Below, in pieces: positions 1 to 8,354 of a DNA stretch of 64,000 bases; position 1 is the first letter of the stretch; each line of letters opens with the position of its first letter. The notes under the pieces are model-generated. The model made no database searches. It worked only from the letters and a program-made list of their open reading frames with translations, and was not told the origin of the DNA. Made by a program: the position numbers and the translations under genes. Source of the DNA: Pelagicoccus mobilis (GTDB taxonomy: Bacteria; Verrucomicrobiota; Verrucomicrobiia; Opitutales; Opitutaceae); the NCBI RefSeq assembly GCF_016595505.1, contig NZ_JAENIL010000033.1, positions 30,540 through 94,539 on the forward strand. The letters are read 5' to 3'.

Positions 1-2
1 CG

Positions 3-713
3 AAGCTCGATGATTTCGCTCGACTGTCGGATGATACGTTCAATCAGATTTCCGACGGATACGCTTCGAACTCTTTTGGTCATGAAGGGGAAACTCATGC
101 GGTCCGTTCCAAGAAGTTCTTGTCGGTCTGCGAGCGACAGTGGGGGCCTATCAGGAACGATATTGGTTATGTTTCCTACATGGATATCAACGAAGTGCTA
201 AGGCACATCCTTGTAAACCATCGCATGCTTGATGGTCATGGCCATGGAAATAACGAGGTCATGGATATGAGTCCTGAGGTGCTGAGATCGCAGGAACTGG
301 TGGCATTGATGCGGGTGGTTCCGAAGGACAAAGTCCGCCTTTTGCAAGAGCAGCTGCTTGCGGCGGTTGAGAATTTTGGGGCGCGTTTTGACGAGGAGTG
401 CAAGGTTTGGCTGAACGAGCAGATCGTTAAGATCAATGCGGAGATGCGTCCTCGGAAGTCGCGCAGTGTTCAGATTTCTGATACGGAGTACTATAAGCGT
501 TTTAAGCAGATGCGGGTTCGTCTTGAGCTTGTGGCTCGTCTCGCGGATGGAGTGGTCGAAAACACGCAGCGAGTTAGCGAATCAGGTCTTGCGTTGAGTC
601 AAGTGATCCACGTGGGGACGGTTCTGCGGATCTTAGCTTCTTTGCCTGAGTGGTTTTCCGAGCTCGAGCTTGCTGGCCAGGAAGAAGCGGCTTTTGAGCT
701 TGAGAGCGTCTAG
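3..713 (+). CDS. Hypothetical protein, C-terminal part (truncated by window start)
   Basis: The reading frame is already open at the first bases of the window and stays open to the TAG at 711-713. The gene therefore starts upstream, and the visible part is about 236 residues. It is hydrophilic, with no membrane segment or signal peptide. The middle section, about residues 95-200 of the visible part, is rich in Leu, Glu, Arg and Lys and probably helical. A short His/Gly stretch (GHGHGNN) lies near visible residue 80. I recognise no family. It converges on the MFS gene with a 4-bp gap. An internal TTG at 120 could be mistaken for a start, but the same frame codes plausible protein upstream of it. 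Confidence 0.7.
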   Translation, partial: KLDDFARLSDDTFNQISDGYASNSFGHEGETHAVRSKKFLSVCERQWGPIRNDIGYVSYMDINEVLRHILVNHRMLDGHGHGNNEVMDMSPEVLRSQELVALMRVVPKDKVRLLQEQLLAAVENFGARFDEECKVWLNEQIVKINAEMRPRKSRSVQISDTEYYKRFKQMRVRLELVARLADGVVENTQRVSESGLALSQVIHVGTVLRILASLPEWFSELELAGQEEAAFELESV

Positions 714-717
714 AGGC

Positions 718-2061
718 CTATTTGCTGCTACGAAGTCGAAGCGCAGCGAATGTGAAGACTGCGATTGCCAAGACTACGAAATAGGGCGGACCCCAGGTAA
801 AAGCGGTTTTGAAAAGCTCTCCGGATAGGGTGTCGTCTGTGAGGGAGGTGTAGGGCTCTTGTTTTCTCAGGTTGCCGATGGCGGTGGCGTAGACGTATCC
901 GATCGCTCCGTACGCTAAGTTGAAGGACAGTCCCTTGAAGCTGAGTACGGTTGCTCGGTGTTTCGAGTCTGTTATTTGGTTGAGGTAGTGGCTCACGAAG
1001 AAGCCGTTGAGAAAAATTCCGCTGTAGACGAGTACCATCGGCAGTGCTCCCCAGTAGGGGAAGAATTGTGACATGAGCCAGAGTCCGCTCCCGATCGATA
1101 GCGAGAGTGCGATGTAATTGAATGTTTTGCTTCGGTTTTCAGCCATGGCTTTGCCGATTTTCGGCATGAATGTTCCGAGCAAGGCCAATCCGGAACCGAT
1201 GAATCCGAAGGTGTATTCGGGGAGTTCGATCTGACGGTAGAATTCACTGTTGAGGGTAAGGACCATTCGGACGATGTGATCGAACAGCATGCCGGAGCAG
1301 ATGACGACGAGGGCTAGCGGCGTTTTGAGGATCCAGGCCCCTGCTTCCATCGTGTTTGCGAAGGATTGCTTGATGGTCTTCCATGAGCTCCCTGTGGGGG
1401 CGTTTTCCGAGCTATCTTTCATCCCAAGCGTGGTTATGAGAGCGAGGAAGCCGAGAATGAGGGTGCCAATTATGGGGAGGCGAATTGCGAGTTTGCTTGG
1501 TATCTCGTAATCTAAATTCAGCAATCCGATAACCGAGTTCACCTTGTCGACGTCGTATAGGATCGCTCCGGTGCTCATTGCGATGACGAAGCCGATCGAC
1601 TGAAAACGCATCTGTCTCTCAAGGACTTTGCCCCACTGGTCCTCAATGCCCTTTTCTTTGAGTGAGTCGTAGGCGAGGGCTTCGTCTGCTCCGCTGGCTG
1701 CGGCTTCGGCAGCTCCGCTTAATATTCGGTTGATCAGGAAGAGGTAGAATACGACTTGGCTGTTTCCAACAGGGGCGAAGAGGATCAGCAGCATCTCCAA
1801 CACCATGATGACGGCTGAAAGAACGACGAGATTTCGACGTCCGATCGTATCTGCCAAAGCGCCGGACGGGACTTCCAGCAACACAATGGTGATCGCCCAC
1901 ACGGCATTGAGAATGGCGAACTGCTCGAGGCTAAGTCCGAAATCGAGGAAAAGGATGGTGAAAACGGGATAGTAGAATCTCGCGTTGAAGAAAACGCGGA
2001 ACGCGATGAATCGTTTTACGTTCGGCAGGGAAAGCGGATCGGGTGGGGATGGGTCTGGCAC
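718..2061 (-). CDS. MFS transporter
   Basis: This is an inner-membrane secondary transporter of the major facilitator superfamily with 447 residues, the usual family length. Long hydrophobic segments fit about 12 membrane helices. The signature loop after the second helix is visible as GALADTIGRRNLV at residues 67-79. The N-terminus is proline-rich and cytoplasmic. The start codon is GTG at 2061; no nearby ATG gives a better start. The substrate cannot be read from the sequence. The gene is convergent with the preceding unknown gene and stands alone on its strand. A strong hairpin at 2131-2170 separates it from the small gene upstream. Confidence 0.85.
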   Translation of the reverse strand: MPDPSPPDPLSLPNVKRFIAFRVFFNARFYYPVFTILFLDFGLSLEQFAILNAVWAITIVLLEVPSGALADTIGRRNLVVLSAVIMVLEMLLILFAPVGNSQVVFYLFLINRILSGAAEAAASGADEALAYDSLKEKGIEDQWGKVLERQMRFQSIGFVIAMSTGAILYDVDKVNSVIGLLNLDYEIPSKLAIRLPIIGTLILGFLALITTLGMKDSSENAPTGSSWKTIKQSFANTMEAGAWILKTPLALVVICSGMLFDHIVRMVLTLNSEFYRQIELPEYTFGFIGSGLALLGTFMPKIGKAMAENRSKTFNYIALSLSIGSGLWLMSQFFPYWGALPMVLVYSGIFLNGFFVSHYLNQITDSKHRATVLSFKGLSFNLAYGAIGYVYATAIGNLRKQEPYTSLTDDTLSGELFKTAFTWGPPYFVVLAIAVFTFAALRLRSSK

Positions 2062-2130
2062 GTTGGTGGGCGTTGGTGTTTCCGCTTCTTACGGGAGGGC
2101 GGGCGACTTGATTGTTGTTCAGGCAAAAAG

Positions 2131-2170
2131 AAAAAGGCCGCTTCCTTTGAGGGAGCGGCCTTTTTTGCTA
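2131..2170 (-). terminator. Rho-independent terminator (bidirectional)
   Basis: A 10-bp stem (2136-2145 with 2151-2160, one G-U pair) closes a five-base loop. It is flanked by an A-run on the left and six Ts on the right, so it can act on either strand. On the minus strand it lies 30-70 bp after the stop of the 35-codon ORF at 2203-2310 and before the MFS gene. Confidence 0.8.
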
Positions 2171-2202
2171 AAAATCAAGGTTTGGGATAGCTGATCTTTC
2201 TC

Positions 2203-2310
2203 TTAAGCGACCAACGTTCGGGCAAGGGTCCAAATGGAATCTACCACGTAAATCCAGATGAAGATCGCGGAGATCATAAGGGAGATGATGCCGAACATGT
2301 TGAATCTCAT
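2203..2310 (-). CDS. Small membrane protein, 35 residues
   Basis: A short ORF from ATG at 2310 to TAA at 2203 encodes 35 residues. It begins MRFNMFGIISLMIS and continues with one clear hydrophobic helix of about 18 residues (roughly 7-23), then a short polar tail ending ARTLVA. The ORF is followed by a strong intrinsic terminator and sits in an otherwise empty 338-bp gap between the MFS gene and rluA. Both facts argue that it is transcribed. No good Shine-Dalgarno sequence is visible upstream, which is the main weakness. I do not recognise a family; single-pass peptides like this often attach to larger membrane complexes. Confidence 0.45.
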   Translation of the reverse strand: MRFNMFGIISLMISAIFIWIYVVDSIWTLARTLVA

Positions 2311-2399
2311 GGTTCGGATTAGAACCCATGTGACTCGTTAAATAAAGTGTAAATTAGCAACCTGTTTACAGATCGGGGAGTGGAGTAGGCGCTGTTGGC

Positions 2400-3188
2400 T
2401 TAGAGCTTTTGGAGGATTTCCTCTAGCGACTCGGTGGAAAGACCGAGGTTTTGGCTGCAAAAGTCGACGAGATCCTGAGTGAGGGGTGCGATGTAGGTCT
2501 CGGGGCCGTCTTCAAGATCGAAAACCATCCGGTATGCGTGGAGGGCGTGGCGGTTGATCGGGAGGACCTTCGCTATGGCTTCGGTCCAGCCGTCTTCTAT
2601 GAAATCAAGAAAGAGGCCTTCGTCTGGTCCGTAGAGCTTGTCGCCTACGATGTGATGGCCGATGTGCAGGGCGTGGGCTCGAATCTGGTGCTTGCGTCCC
2701 GTGATGGGGTCGACTTTGGCGAGGGTGTAGCGTCCGTTGGTGTAGAGCGGAGTGTAGCGGGTTTGGGCATCTTGGCGCCGTCCGTCGTGGCGAACTGTAT
2801 TTTTCGAGTGAACGATGCTTTGGGTGTCTGGGCCGAGTGGGGCGTCGACGAGAGTTTCCTCTTTGAGTTCGCCTTCGAGGATCGCGATGTAGGTTTTGGA
2901 GACTTTGCGACGTTCGAGAGCCATTTGGAGATGGCGGGACTTGAGGCGGTGTTTGGCGAAAAGAACGATGCCGCTGGTTTCGCGATCCAGACGCGAGACG
3001 AGATGCGAGCGTTCGGACTGAAGATATTCGCGGCAAGCTCCCGCCAGTGAGGACCACGGGCCATTTTTGGAAGGGTGGCAAACGAGCAATGCCGGTTTGT
3101 TTACCAGAAGCACGTGATCGTCGTCTTGCAAAATCCAGTTTTCCAGCTCTTCGGGGGTGACGAGCCAACCCCATTCGGTTGCAGGCAT
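2400..3188 (-). CDS. RluA-family pseudouridine synthase
   Basis: The enzyme isomerises specific uridines to pseudouridine in rRNA or tRNA. The catalytic motif is visible as SRLDRETSG at residues 65-73, with Asp68 the expected nucleophile. Other family landmarks are 'LLVNKPALLVCHPS' near residues 27-40 and 'DPITGRKHQIRAH' in the second half. At 262 residues it matches single-domain members without an S4 domain; the N-terminus contains no S4-like sequence. It starts 3 bp after the stop of the SDR gene, so the two are probably co-transcribed. The exact target base is not deducible. Confidence 0.88.
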   Translation of the reverse strand: MPATEWGWLVTPEELENWILQDDDHVLLVNKPALLVCHPSKNGPWSSLAGACREYLQSERSHLVSRLDRETSGIVLFAKHRLKSRHLQMALERRKVSKTYIAILEGELKEETLVDAPLGPDTQSIVHSKNTVRHDGRRQDAQTRYTPLYTNGRYTLAKVDPITGRKHQIRAHALHIGHHIVGDKLYGPDEGLFLDFIEDGWTEAIAKVLPINRHALHAYRMVFDLEDGPETYIAPLTQDLVDFCSQNLGLSTESLEEILQKL

Positions 3189-3191
3189 TTA

Positions 3192-3992
3192 TTATTGATT
3201 CTCTGGGTTTGGGCGAAAGCGGCGGATGACTCGGCCGGCGACTCGGGTTCTGAGAGCAAGTGGAAGCATAGTCGAGAATAGGGACGCGAGCTTGTTTAAA
3301 AGCCCTGTTACGGTGAAAGGTTTTCCAGCGTTTAGGGCGCGGAGGGCCATGTTTGCTACTTGTTCGGGATCGTGGCTGTATCCGGCGGGGACGACGCGAT
3401 CCTTGAAGCCGGCTCGTTTGAAGAACTCGGTTTTTGTGGGGCCGGGGCAGACGGCGATGGCATTTACTCCGGATCCCTTGAGCTCGTCATTTAGGGCTAG
3501 GGTCCAGTTCAGCACGAACGCTTTGCTGGCTCCGTAGGTGGAGAGGTGGGGGGTAGGTTGAAACGCTGAAGTCGAGGCGATGTTCATAATCGAGCCTCCG
3601 CGTTCCTTGATTAGAGGCAGGAGCCGGGTGGTTATTTCGACTAGGGCGCAGACGTTTACCTCGAGGAGTTCGAGGTGCTCTTCGGGAGGAGTGTCGCCGG
3701 TTTCACCGTAGAGCCCGAAGCCGGCATTGTTCACGAGGAGAATCCTCCCTTGCCCTTTAGCGGATCGAATACGCCTTTCGAGTTCGTCTAATACCTTCTT
3801 GCGCTGATTCTTGTCCGAAAGATCGCACTCAAGGTGTTGGCGTTCAGGGACGTTTGAAAAAGATGCCGGTTTACGCCGAGAAAGGTTGAATATCGAAGCG
3901 TCCGGTTCTAACTTCAAATATCCTTCGATGATTGAATATCCGATCCCAGAAGAGCCTCCTGTAATGATAGCGAGGTCGTATCTAGAGCCCAT
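3192..3992 (-). CDS. Short-chain dehydrogenase/reductase
   Basis: A classical SDR oxidoreductase of 266 residues, cytosolic and NAD(P)-dependent. The cofactor-binding TGGSSGIG lies at residues 11-18, NNAG at 88-91, the active-site Ser near 140-142, and the Tyr153-x3-Lys157 pair in 'YGASK'. The following 'CPGPTKTEFF' is the usual cofactor-side loop. Basic residues after the second strand (LSRRK) suggest NADP(H), by family rule. The substrate is unknown. It lies directly upstream of the rluA-family gene and is divergent from the hibernation factor gene, with only 62 bp between the starts. Confidence 0.88.
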   Translation of the reverse strand: MGSRYDLAIITGGSSGIGYSIIEGYLKLEPDASIFNLSRRKPASFSNVPERQHLECDLSDKNQRKKVLDELERRIRSAKGQGRILLVNNAGFGLYGETGDTPPEEHLELLEVNVCALVEITTRLLPLIKERGGSIMNIASTSAFQPTPHLSTYGASKAFVLNWTLALNDELKGSGVNAIAVCPGPTKTEFFKRAGFKDRVVPAGYSHDPEQVANMALRALNAGKPFTVTGLLNKLASLFSTMLPLALRTRVAGRVIRRFRPNPENQ

Positions 3993-4054
3993 ACCGTTTG
4001 CTTTGGATGTTTGGGGTTATGCATCGAAAATCTAATAATAACCAAAGGAGTATC

Positions 4055-4426
4055 ATGTACACTGAGAACAACCACGACCTAATTATCACCGGCATCCACA
4101 TGGATCTGACTGAGGCTATCAAGCAGACCGTAACGGATAAGGTGGAGCGACTCTTCAGGCATGAGGACCGCATTATACGGGTCAAGGTTGAACTAGAATG
4201 CGTTTATGGGAAGGGCGGTAGCGAGCACGAGTTCATTGCCAAGGGCCATATTGAAATCAATGGCCCATCGATGAATGTCTCTGTTTCTGACCCTGATTGC
4301 TACAAAGCGGTCGATTTACTCGTCGACAAGCTTGATCGCATGCTGCGTCGTCGCTCGCGCCTCCAGCGAGTGAAGCGTAAAGACACTCATGAGGTCGATA
4401 TCCCGGCCAGCCTTCCGAAGGTCTAA
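4055..4426 (+). CDS. hpf: Ribosome hibernation promoting factor, short HPF/RaiA type
   Basis: The protein has 123 residues and aligns along its whole length with the S30AE/HPF domain: 'IITGIHMDLTEAIKQTVTDK' at the start and the basic 'LDRMLRRRSRLQRVKRK' near the end. It binds in the 30S mRNA/tRNA channel of idle ribosomes. There is no C-terminal dimerisation domain, so it is the short type. The start is ATG 4055, preceded by AAAGGAG at an ideal distance; the frame is also open further upstream but without this signal. A terminator follows at 4456-4490. Confidence 0.88.
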   Translation: MYTENNHDLIITGIHMDLTEAIKQTVTDKVERLFRHEDRIIRVKVELECVYGKGGSEHEFIAKGHIEINGPSMNVSVSDPDCYKAVDLLVDKLDRMLRRRSRLQRVKRKDTHEVDIPASLPKV

Positions 4427-4455
4427 ACTTCGGCACGCCACTGTATTTTAACCTT

Positions 4456-4490
4456 AGCCGCCTGTAATTTTCGGGCGGCTTCTTTTTTTT
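4456..4490 (+). terminator. Rho-independent terminator of hpf
   Basis: AGCCGCC (4456-4462) pairs with GGCGGCT (4474-4480), followed by TCTTTTTTTT. It lies 30 bp after the hpf stop codon and before the tRNA gene. Confidence 0.88.
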
Positions 4491-4569
4491 GAAAAAAGTC
4501 CTTGTCAGGAAGCACCAAAGCTACTTTCTTCCTGAGCCTTGATCGCCGACCCGGCGGTTAAGACCTGAA

Positions 4570-4646
4570 GCGGGGTTAGCTCAATTGGATAGAGCACCTG
4601 ACTACGAATCAGGAGGTTAGGGGTTCGACTCCCTTACCCCGTGCCA
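4570..4646 (+). tRNA. tRNA-Arg (ACG)
   Basis: A complete 77-nt cloverleaf including an encoded CCA. The D stem is GCTC/GAGC (4579-4582, 4592-4595). The anticodon stem CCTGA/TCAGG encloses the loop CTACGAA with anticodon ACG at 4604-4606, decoding CGU and, after inosine modification, CGC/CGA. The T loop is TTCGACT (4624-4630) and the variable loop has 5 nt. The acceptor stem pairs GCGGGGT with ACCCCGT, so the first pair is a G-U wobble. No integrase or att-like repeat is seen next to it. Confidence 0.96.
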
Positions 4647-4724
4647 CTTCAGACAGCGGTTTTTCCGAAAGGAAGACCGCTGTTTGTGTATTCGGATGTT
4701 GGATTCATTCGAGAGTGAACGAGG

Positions 4725-5165
4725 CTAGTAGTCGATTTCTTTTCTGACTTTGAGCCAGAAGCTCACCAGATAGTGGATACGGGCGGGGCAGTTGCGCAGC
4801 GGGCGTTCTAGGTCCCAGAGGGGGATCCAGGCGCAATGTTCGATGCCTTCCTCGGTCTGAGGAGTGAATCCTTCGTCTTCGCCGGAATATCTAAGCAAAA
4901 ACCATCGAGTTTGTTTGAGGGATTTTGTCTTGGCGAATTTCGAAACATGGATCGTGGGTATTAGCTCGGTCAATACGCGCAGCTCTCTGGTTGTTAGCCC
5001 TGTTTCCTCGGACACTTCGGCGACTGCTGTTTTGGCAGCGGAGTTTTCTCGTTCTATAAGTCCTTTGGGGAGGTCCCATCGACCGTTTTTGAAGATAAAG
5101 AGGATGCGGTCGTTCGCGTCTAGGGTTAGCCCCCCGGCAGCCTCGATGGTGCGGAGCTTATGCAT
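4725..5165 (-). CDS. NUDIX hydrolase
   Basis: A 146-residue protein with a Nudix box at residues 35-57: it starts GLIERE and ends AEVSEETGL, so the metal-binding Glu50, Glu53 and Glu54 are present. The usual Arg before the first Glu is Ala and the upstream Glu is displaced by one position; both are tolerated in the family. It hydrolyses a nucleoside diphosphate linked to another moiety; the substrate is not readable. The start codon overlaps the end of ppk2 by 8 bp, so the two are translationally coupled. This could link it to nucleotide or polyphosphate metabolism, for example diadenosine or inositol polyphosphates (inference). Confidence 0.85.
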   Translation of the reverse strand: MHKLRTIEAAGGLTLDANDRILFIFKNGRWDLPKGLIERENSAAKTAVAEVSEETGLTTRELRVLTELIPTIHVSKFAKTKSLKQTRWFLLRYSGEDEGFTPQTEEGIEHCAWIPLWDLERPLRNCPARIHYLVSFWLKVRKEIDY

Positions 5166-6015
5166 TGTAGATCGCTTCGAGGGTTTCGAGCAGTTTCAAC
5201 TGGCGGTAGTTCAGGTTGTTGAATTGGACGCCTTCGATTGTCTTGCTGTAGCGGGTACGCGGTTTTTTCTTCGCAAGCGGTTTAAACTGCTTCCACTCGT
5301 CGTATCTGATGGTGGAAAGAACGTAGAGCATGGAAGTGAGACGGGCCTCGAGCTTGTTGTTCGAGCCGATAACCACCCAAGGGCTTTTAGGGGAGGAAGT
5401 GCGTTCGAACATCTGTTCCTTGTAATTGGTTAGCACGTCCCAAAATTCTCTGACCTTTTCGTCGTTTTCGGAGTACTTCCAGTATTTGAGAGGATTGACG
5501 ATGCGTTCCTGGAAGCGGACTGATTGGGTCTCCTTGTCGACGGAAAGATACAGCTTTATGAGGATGAGCCCTTGATCGATGTGTTTTTCCTCCCACTCGA
5601 CGACCTTGCTCATGAAGTACTTGTACTGGCTTTTTTTACAGTAGCCCATGGTTGGCTCGATCATGGCGCGGTTGTACCAGGAACGGTCGAAAAAGACGAT
5701 TTCACCAGGATCCGGGAAGTGCTTCTCGTAGCGGCGAAACCAATACTTTGATTCGTTTGGGGTAGGGATGCCGAGTTCTACGACCCTGAGGTTTTTGGGC
5801 ATCATGTACTCTATGAAGCGCTTTATGGAAGAGCCTTTTCCTGCCGCGTCTCGACCTTCAAATACAATGGCTACTCGTTTTTGGTTTTCGACGACCCAAT
5901 GCTGCAGTTTGAGCAGCTCGATCTGTAGAGCTTCCTTCTCCTGTTTATAGGTGGGGTAGTCGATGTTGCGGTAAAAATCAAAAACCTTGCTCTTTACGAA
6001 GTCGTGACGCGGCAT
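5158..6015 (-). CDS. ppk2: Polyphosphate kinase 2 family protein
   Basis: A P-loop kinase of the PPK2 family that moves phosphate between polyphosphate and nucleotides. The Walker A motif GRDAAGKGSS is at residues 54-63 and the family motif FDRSWYNR at 109-116. A basic lid region (YWFRRYEKH) lies between them. At 285 residues it is a single-domain PPK2. Whether it favours GDP, ADP or AMP cannot be decided by eye. It is followed by the overlapping NUDIX gene, and preceded on the same strand by the methyltransferase after a 110-bp gap. Confidence 0.9.
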   Translation of the reverse strand: MPRHDFVKSKVFDFYRNIDYPTYKQEKEALQIELLKLQHWVVENQKRVAIVFEGRDAAGKGSSIKRFIEYMMPKNLRVVELGIPTPNESKYWFRRYEKHFPDPGEIVFFDRSWYNRAMIEPTMGYCKKSQYKYFMSKVVEWEEKHIDQGLILIKLYLSVDKETQSVRFQERIVNPLKYWKYSENDEKVREFWDVLTNYKEQMFERTSSPKSPWVVIGSNNKLEARLTSMLYVLSTIRYDEWKQFKPLAKKKPRTRYSKTIEGVQFNNLNYRQLKLLETLEAIYNA

Positions 6016-6125
6016 TTTCCAGTTATACGAGTGGCGAGTGCCAAGAAACTTGAGAGCCCTCGTTAGTCAAGCAACCCAGAACCGTTTGCTCAGGACAATT
6101 GTAACAAACGACCTAGGGAAAACGA

Positions 6126-6980
6126 CTAGGATTCCCAGCGGGCATACAGGCCGCAGGGGAGTGTATTGAGCGTATTTGAAATCGGGAGCCCCACTTCGCC
6201 AGAGGTGACTTTACCTGGGAAACTCGACATGGACTCTCGTAACAGGTTTCCAACTACTGTTGGCGAGACTCCGGTCGTGTAAGCGTTGACGAGGAAAAAG
6301 AGGCCGGATTTGTCGAAGATTTTGGCGCACTTTTGAAGCAGCCCGTAGAGGTCGCGCTCGAACTGCCAGACTTCGCCTTTGCTGCCGCGTCCGTAGGAGG
6401 GCGGATCCATGATGATGCCTTGGTATGTGGACCCACGACGTATTTCGCGTTCAACGAATTTCACGCAGTCATCCACGATGTAGCGGATGGGGGCTTGGCC
6501 GAGGTTGCTTAGGGCGGCGTTTTCACGGCACCAGGCGACCATGCCTTTTGCTGCGTCGACATGGCAGACCTCTGCTCCAGCTGCCGCAGCGGCGACGGTC
6601 GCTCCGCCAGTGTAGCCGAACAGGTTCAGGACTTTTACTGGGCGTTTGCTTTCGGCGATTTTAGTTCCGAACCAATCCCAGTTTACGGCCTGTTCGGGGA
6701 AGAGTCCGGTGTGTTTGAAGTTGGTGGGGCGAATCTTGAAACGCCGGTCTTTGTAGCGAATGATCCAGCTTTCTGGGAGGCTTCTGCGGAAATCCCAAGT
6801 TCCTCCGCCTTTGGTGCTTCGTTTGTAAAGCCCGTCGTATTTGCCCCAGCTGGAGGAGGTGCGTGGCCAGATGACTTGAGGGTCGGGGCGGACGAGTACG
6901 ACATCGCCCCATCGCTCTTTTTTCATGCCGTTTCCGCATTCGAGGATTTCGTAGTCTTCCCAGTCGTTAGCCAAAATCAT
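6126..6980 (-). CDS. Class I SAM-dependent rRNA-type methyltransferase
   Basis: A methyltransferase of the RlmI/RlmK-like group (Methyltrans_SAM fold). With the start at ATG 6980 it has 284 residues. The SAM-binding motif I is 'VLNLFGYTGGATVA' at 117-130. The catalytic motif DPPSYGRG at 192-199 is typical of enzymes acting on RNA bases. A longer open frame runs back into rpe, but that part reads as low-quality Ser/Asn/Lys sequence and overlaps a certain gene, so I reject it. No PUA domain is present, unlike full-length RlmI. The exact target is unknown. Confidence 0.82.
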   Translation of the reverse strand: MILANDWEDYEILECGNGMKKERWGDVVLVRPDPQVIWPRTSSSWGKYDGLYKRSTKGGGTWDFRRSLPESWIIRYKDRRFKIRPTNFKHTGLFPEQAVNWDWFGTKIAESKRPVKVLNLFGYTGGATVAAAAAGAEVCHVDAAKGMVAWCRENAALSNLGQAPIRYIVDDCVKFVEREIRRGSTYQGIIMDPPSYGRGSKGEVWQFERDLYGLLQKCAKIFDKSGLFFLVNAYTTGVSPTVVGNLLRESMSSFPGKVTSGEVGLPISNTLNTLPCGLYARWES

Positions 6981-7092
6981 TGGATCAGAGAGTATCGCTT
7001 TTGCTTTGTTCGAATTTGCATTGGGATGGTCTTTTGTCCCGTAGTTCTTTTTCGAGCACGCGTAATCATGCTCGCTCGCCCAATTGGATGGA

Positions 7093-7749
7093 CTAGACCA
7101 ATTCCTCGACTTTTTGCCTGAATGCGACCTTGTCTTCCGATTTGAAGAATGCGGTACCGGCGACAAAGGTATCCACGCCGTTGTTACGGCAGATTGGAGC
7201 GTTATCGGCGTTGACGCCGCCATCGACTTGAATGCGGAAGTCGAGATTCCGCTCTTCGCGCCAAGCTGCGAGTTGCTTGGTCTTTTCTAAAACGCTTTCC
7301 TGGAAGCTTTGGCCGCCAAAGCCCGGTTGGACGGTCATGGCGAGGACCATGTCGATTTGCTCTAGGTAAGGCTCTACCGCCGCTACGGGGGTGCCTGGGT
7401 TGAAGACGACTCCGCACTTAGCTCCGAGCTCTCGGATTTTTGCGAGCGTGCCTGGTATATCGTATTCCGGCTCGACGTGGATCGTAACTTGGTCTGCTCC
7501 GGCCTTGATGAAGTGCTCAACGAACTCCTGTGGGTTGTCGAGCATCAGGTGCACGTCGAGGAAGAGCTTCGTTTTCGGCCGAAGGTCGGCGACTGTTTGC
7601 GGACCGAACGTCAGGTTGGGTACGAAGTGCCCGTCCATGATGTCGACGTGGAGCCATTGGCAGCCTGCTTGTTCGACGCATTTGATGTCTTCGGCTAGTC
7701 GCGTGTGATCGGCGGCTAGCATGGATGGTGCTAAAATTGGAGAACCCAT
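7093..7749 (-). CDS. rpe: Ribulose-phosphate 3-epimerase
   Basis: Interconverts D-ribulose 5-phosphate and D-xylulose 5-phosphate in the pentose phosphate pathway. The 218-residue TIM barrel carries the diagnostic 'HVDIMDGHFVPNLTFG' at 34-49 with the metal-binding His/Asp residues, 'MTVQPGFGGQ' in the middle and 'QVDGGVN' before the phosphate-binding end. Length and order are standard. The gene lies in the minus-strand housekeeping run, 80 bp after lptE and 112 bp before the methyltransferase start. Confidence 0.94.
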   Translation of the reverse strand: MGSPILAPSMLAADHTRLAEDIKCVEQAGCQWLHVDIMDGHFVPNLTFGPQTVADLRPKTKLFLDVHLMLDNPQEFVEHFIKAGADQVTIHVEPEYDIPGTLAKIRELGAKCGVVFNPGTPVAAVEPYLEQIDMVLAMTVQPGFGGQSFQESVLEKTKQLAAWREERNLDFRIQVDGGVNADNAPICRNNGVDTFVAGTAFFKSEDKVAFRQKVEELV

Positions 7750-7829
7750 TGTGGGATAATTAGCCTTCCTTGGTTTTCGGGCTCAAGTCTAGAGGCGAGA
7801 ATTCCCGTAAAACAGCTAGAGGGGGACGA

Positions 7830-8336
7830 TCACCAGAGGTCCGTTATGATTTGGATAGCCTTCTCTGCGGCTTCTCGGGAGATCTCTGGACCGGCCTGAT
7901 ACTCTGCGTCCACGAGCCCGCTTTCAGTGAAGATGTCGCGTTTTATGGTGAATTCTCGGGATTGAACGAAATAGTCCTCGTTGTTGCCTGGTCGTTTGAG
8001 GCTGAGCTCAAAGTCCAGAACGAGTTCGAATTTTCGTCCACGGCCGAGATCTTCTGTGGTAACCGCGGCGATTTCTCGTTTTGCCTTGGTGAGCGTCAGA
8101 TCGAGTGTGGCGTCTTGTCTTCCTGGCTGAGCGAGTTCGAGAGACGAGGTCTGCAGGATCTCTTGGCGCAAGGCGGCGTTTAGGGGGCCTTCGAGCTTGG
8201 CGAGCGTGGAGAGGTTTTGAGGAGGAGCGACGTAGATTGTGCGGTACGGCAACTCGGTGGGCTCGCCCATTTGGTAGGAGGCGCAGCCAGTGAAAAGCAA
8301 CGTGACGAGGGCTCCGATGAGAGCGAATGTTCTCAT
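7830..8336 (-). CDS. lptE: LptE-family outer-membrane lipoprotein
   Basis: A 168-residue lipoprotein with a signal peptide ending in the lipobox LFTGC, so Cys18 should be lipidated. The rest matches the LptE pattern: an early 'YRTIYVAPPQNLS' strand, a helix with 'LNAALRQEILQ', then amphipathic strands. LptE plugs the LptD barrel that inserts lipopolysaccharide into the outer membrane. It starts 18 bp after the BamD-like gene, which puts two envelope-assembly factors together and strengthens the assignment. Sequence conservation in this family is low, so the call rests on layout, lipobox and context. Confidence 0.72.
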   Translation of the reverse strand: MRTFALIGALVTLLFTGCASYQMGEPTELPYRTIYVAPPQNLSTLAKLEGPLNAALRQEILQTSSLELAQPGRQDATLDLTLTKAKREIAAVTTEDLGRGRKFELVLDFELSLKRPGNNEDYFVQSREFTIKRDIFTESGLVDAEYQAGPEISREAAEKAIQIITDLW

Positions 8337-8354
8337 GTCTGAGAAATTAGGCGT

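Noticed and set aside
2451..3050. Long plus-strand open frame opposite the rluA-family gene
   Set aside because: It is the antisense of a gene with clear catalytic motifs; its product is Val/Gly/Asp-rich with no recognisable domain.
4570..4646. tRNA-Arg as integration site of a genomic island
   Set aside because: No integrase, att-like direct repeat or change in gene content is seen on either side.
6981..7223. 81-residue N-terminal extension of the methyltransferase
   Set aside because: It overlaps rpe and reads as Ser/Asn/Lys-rich filler with no relation to the family.
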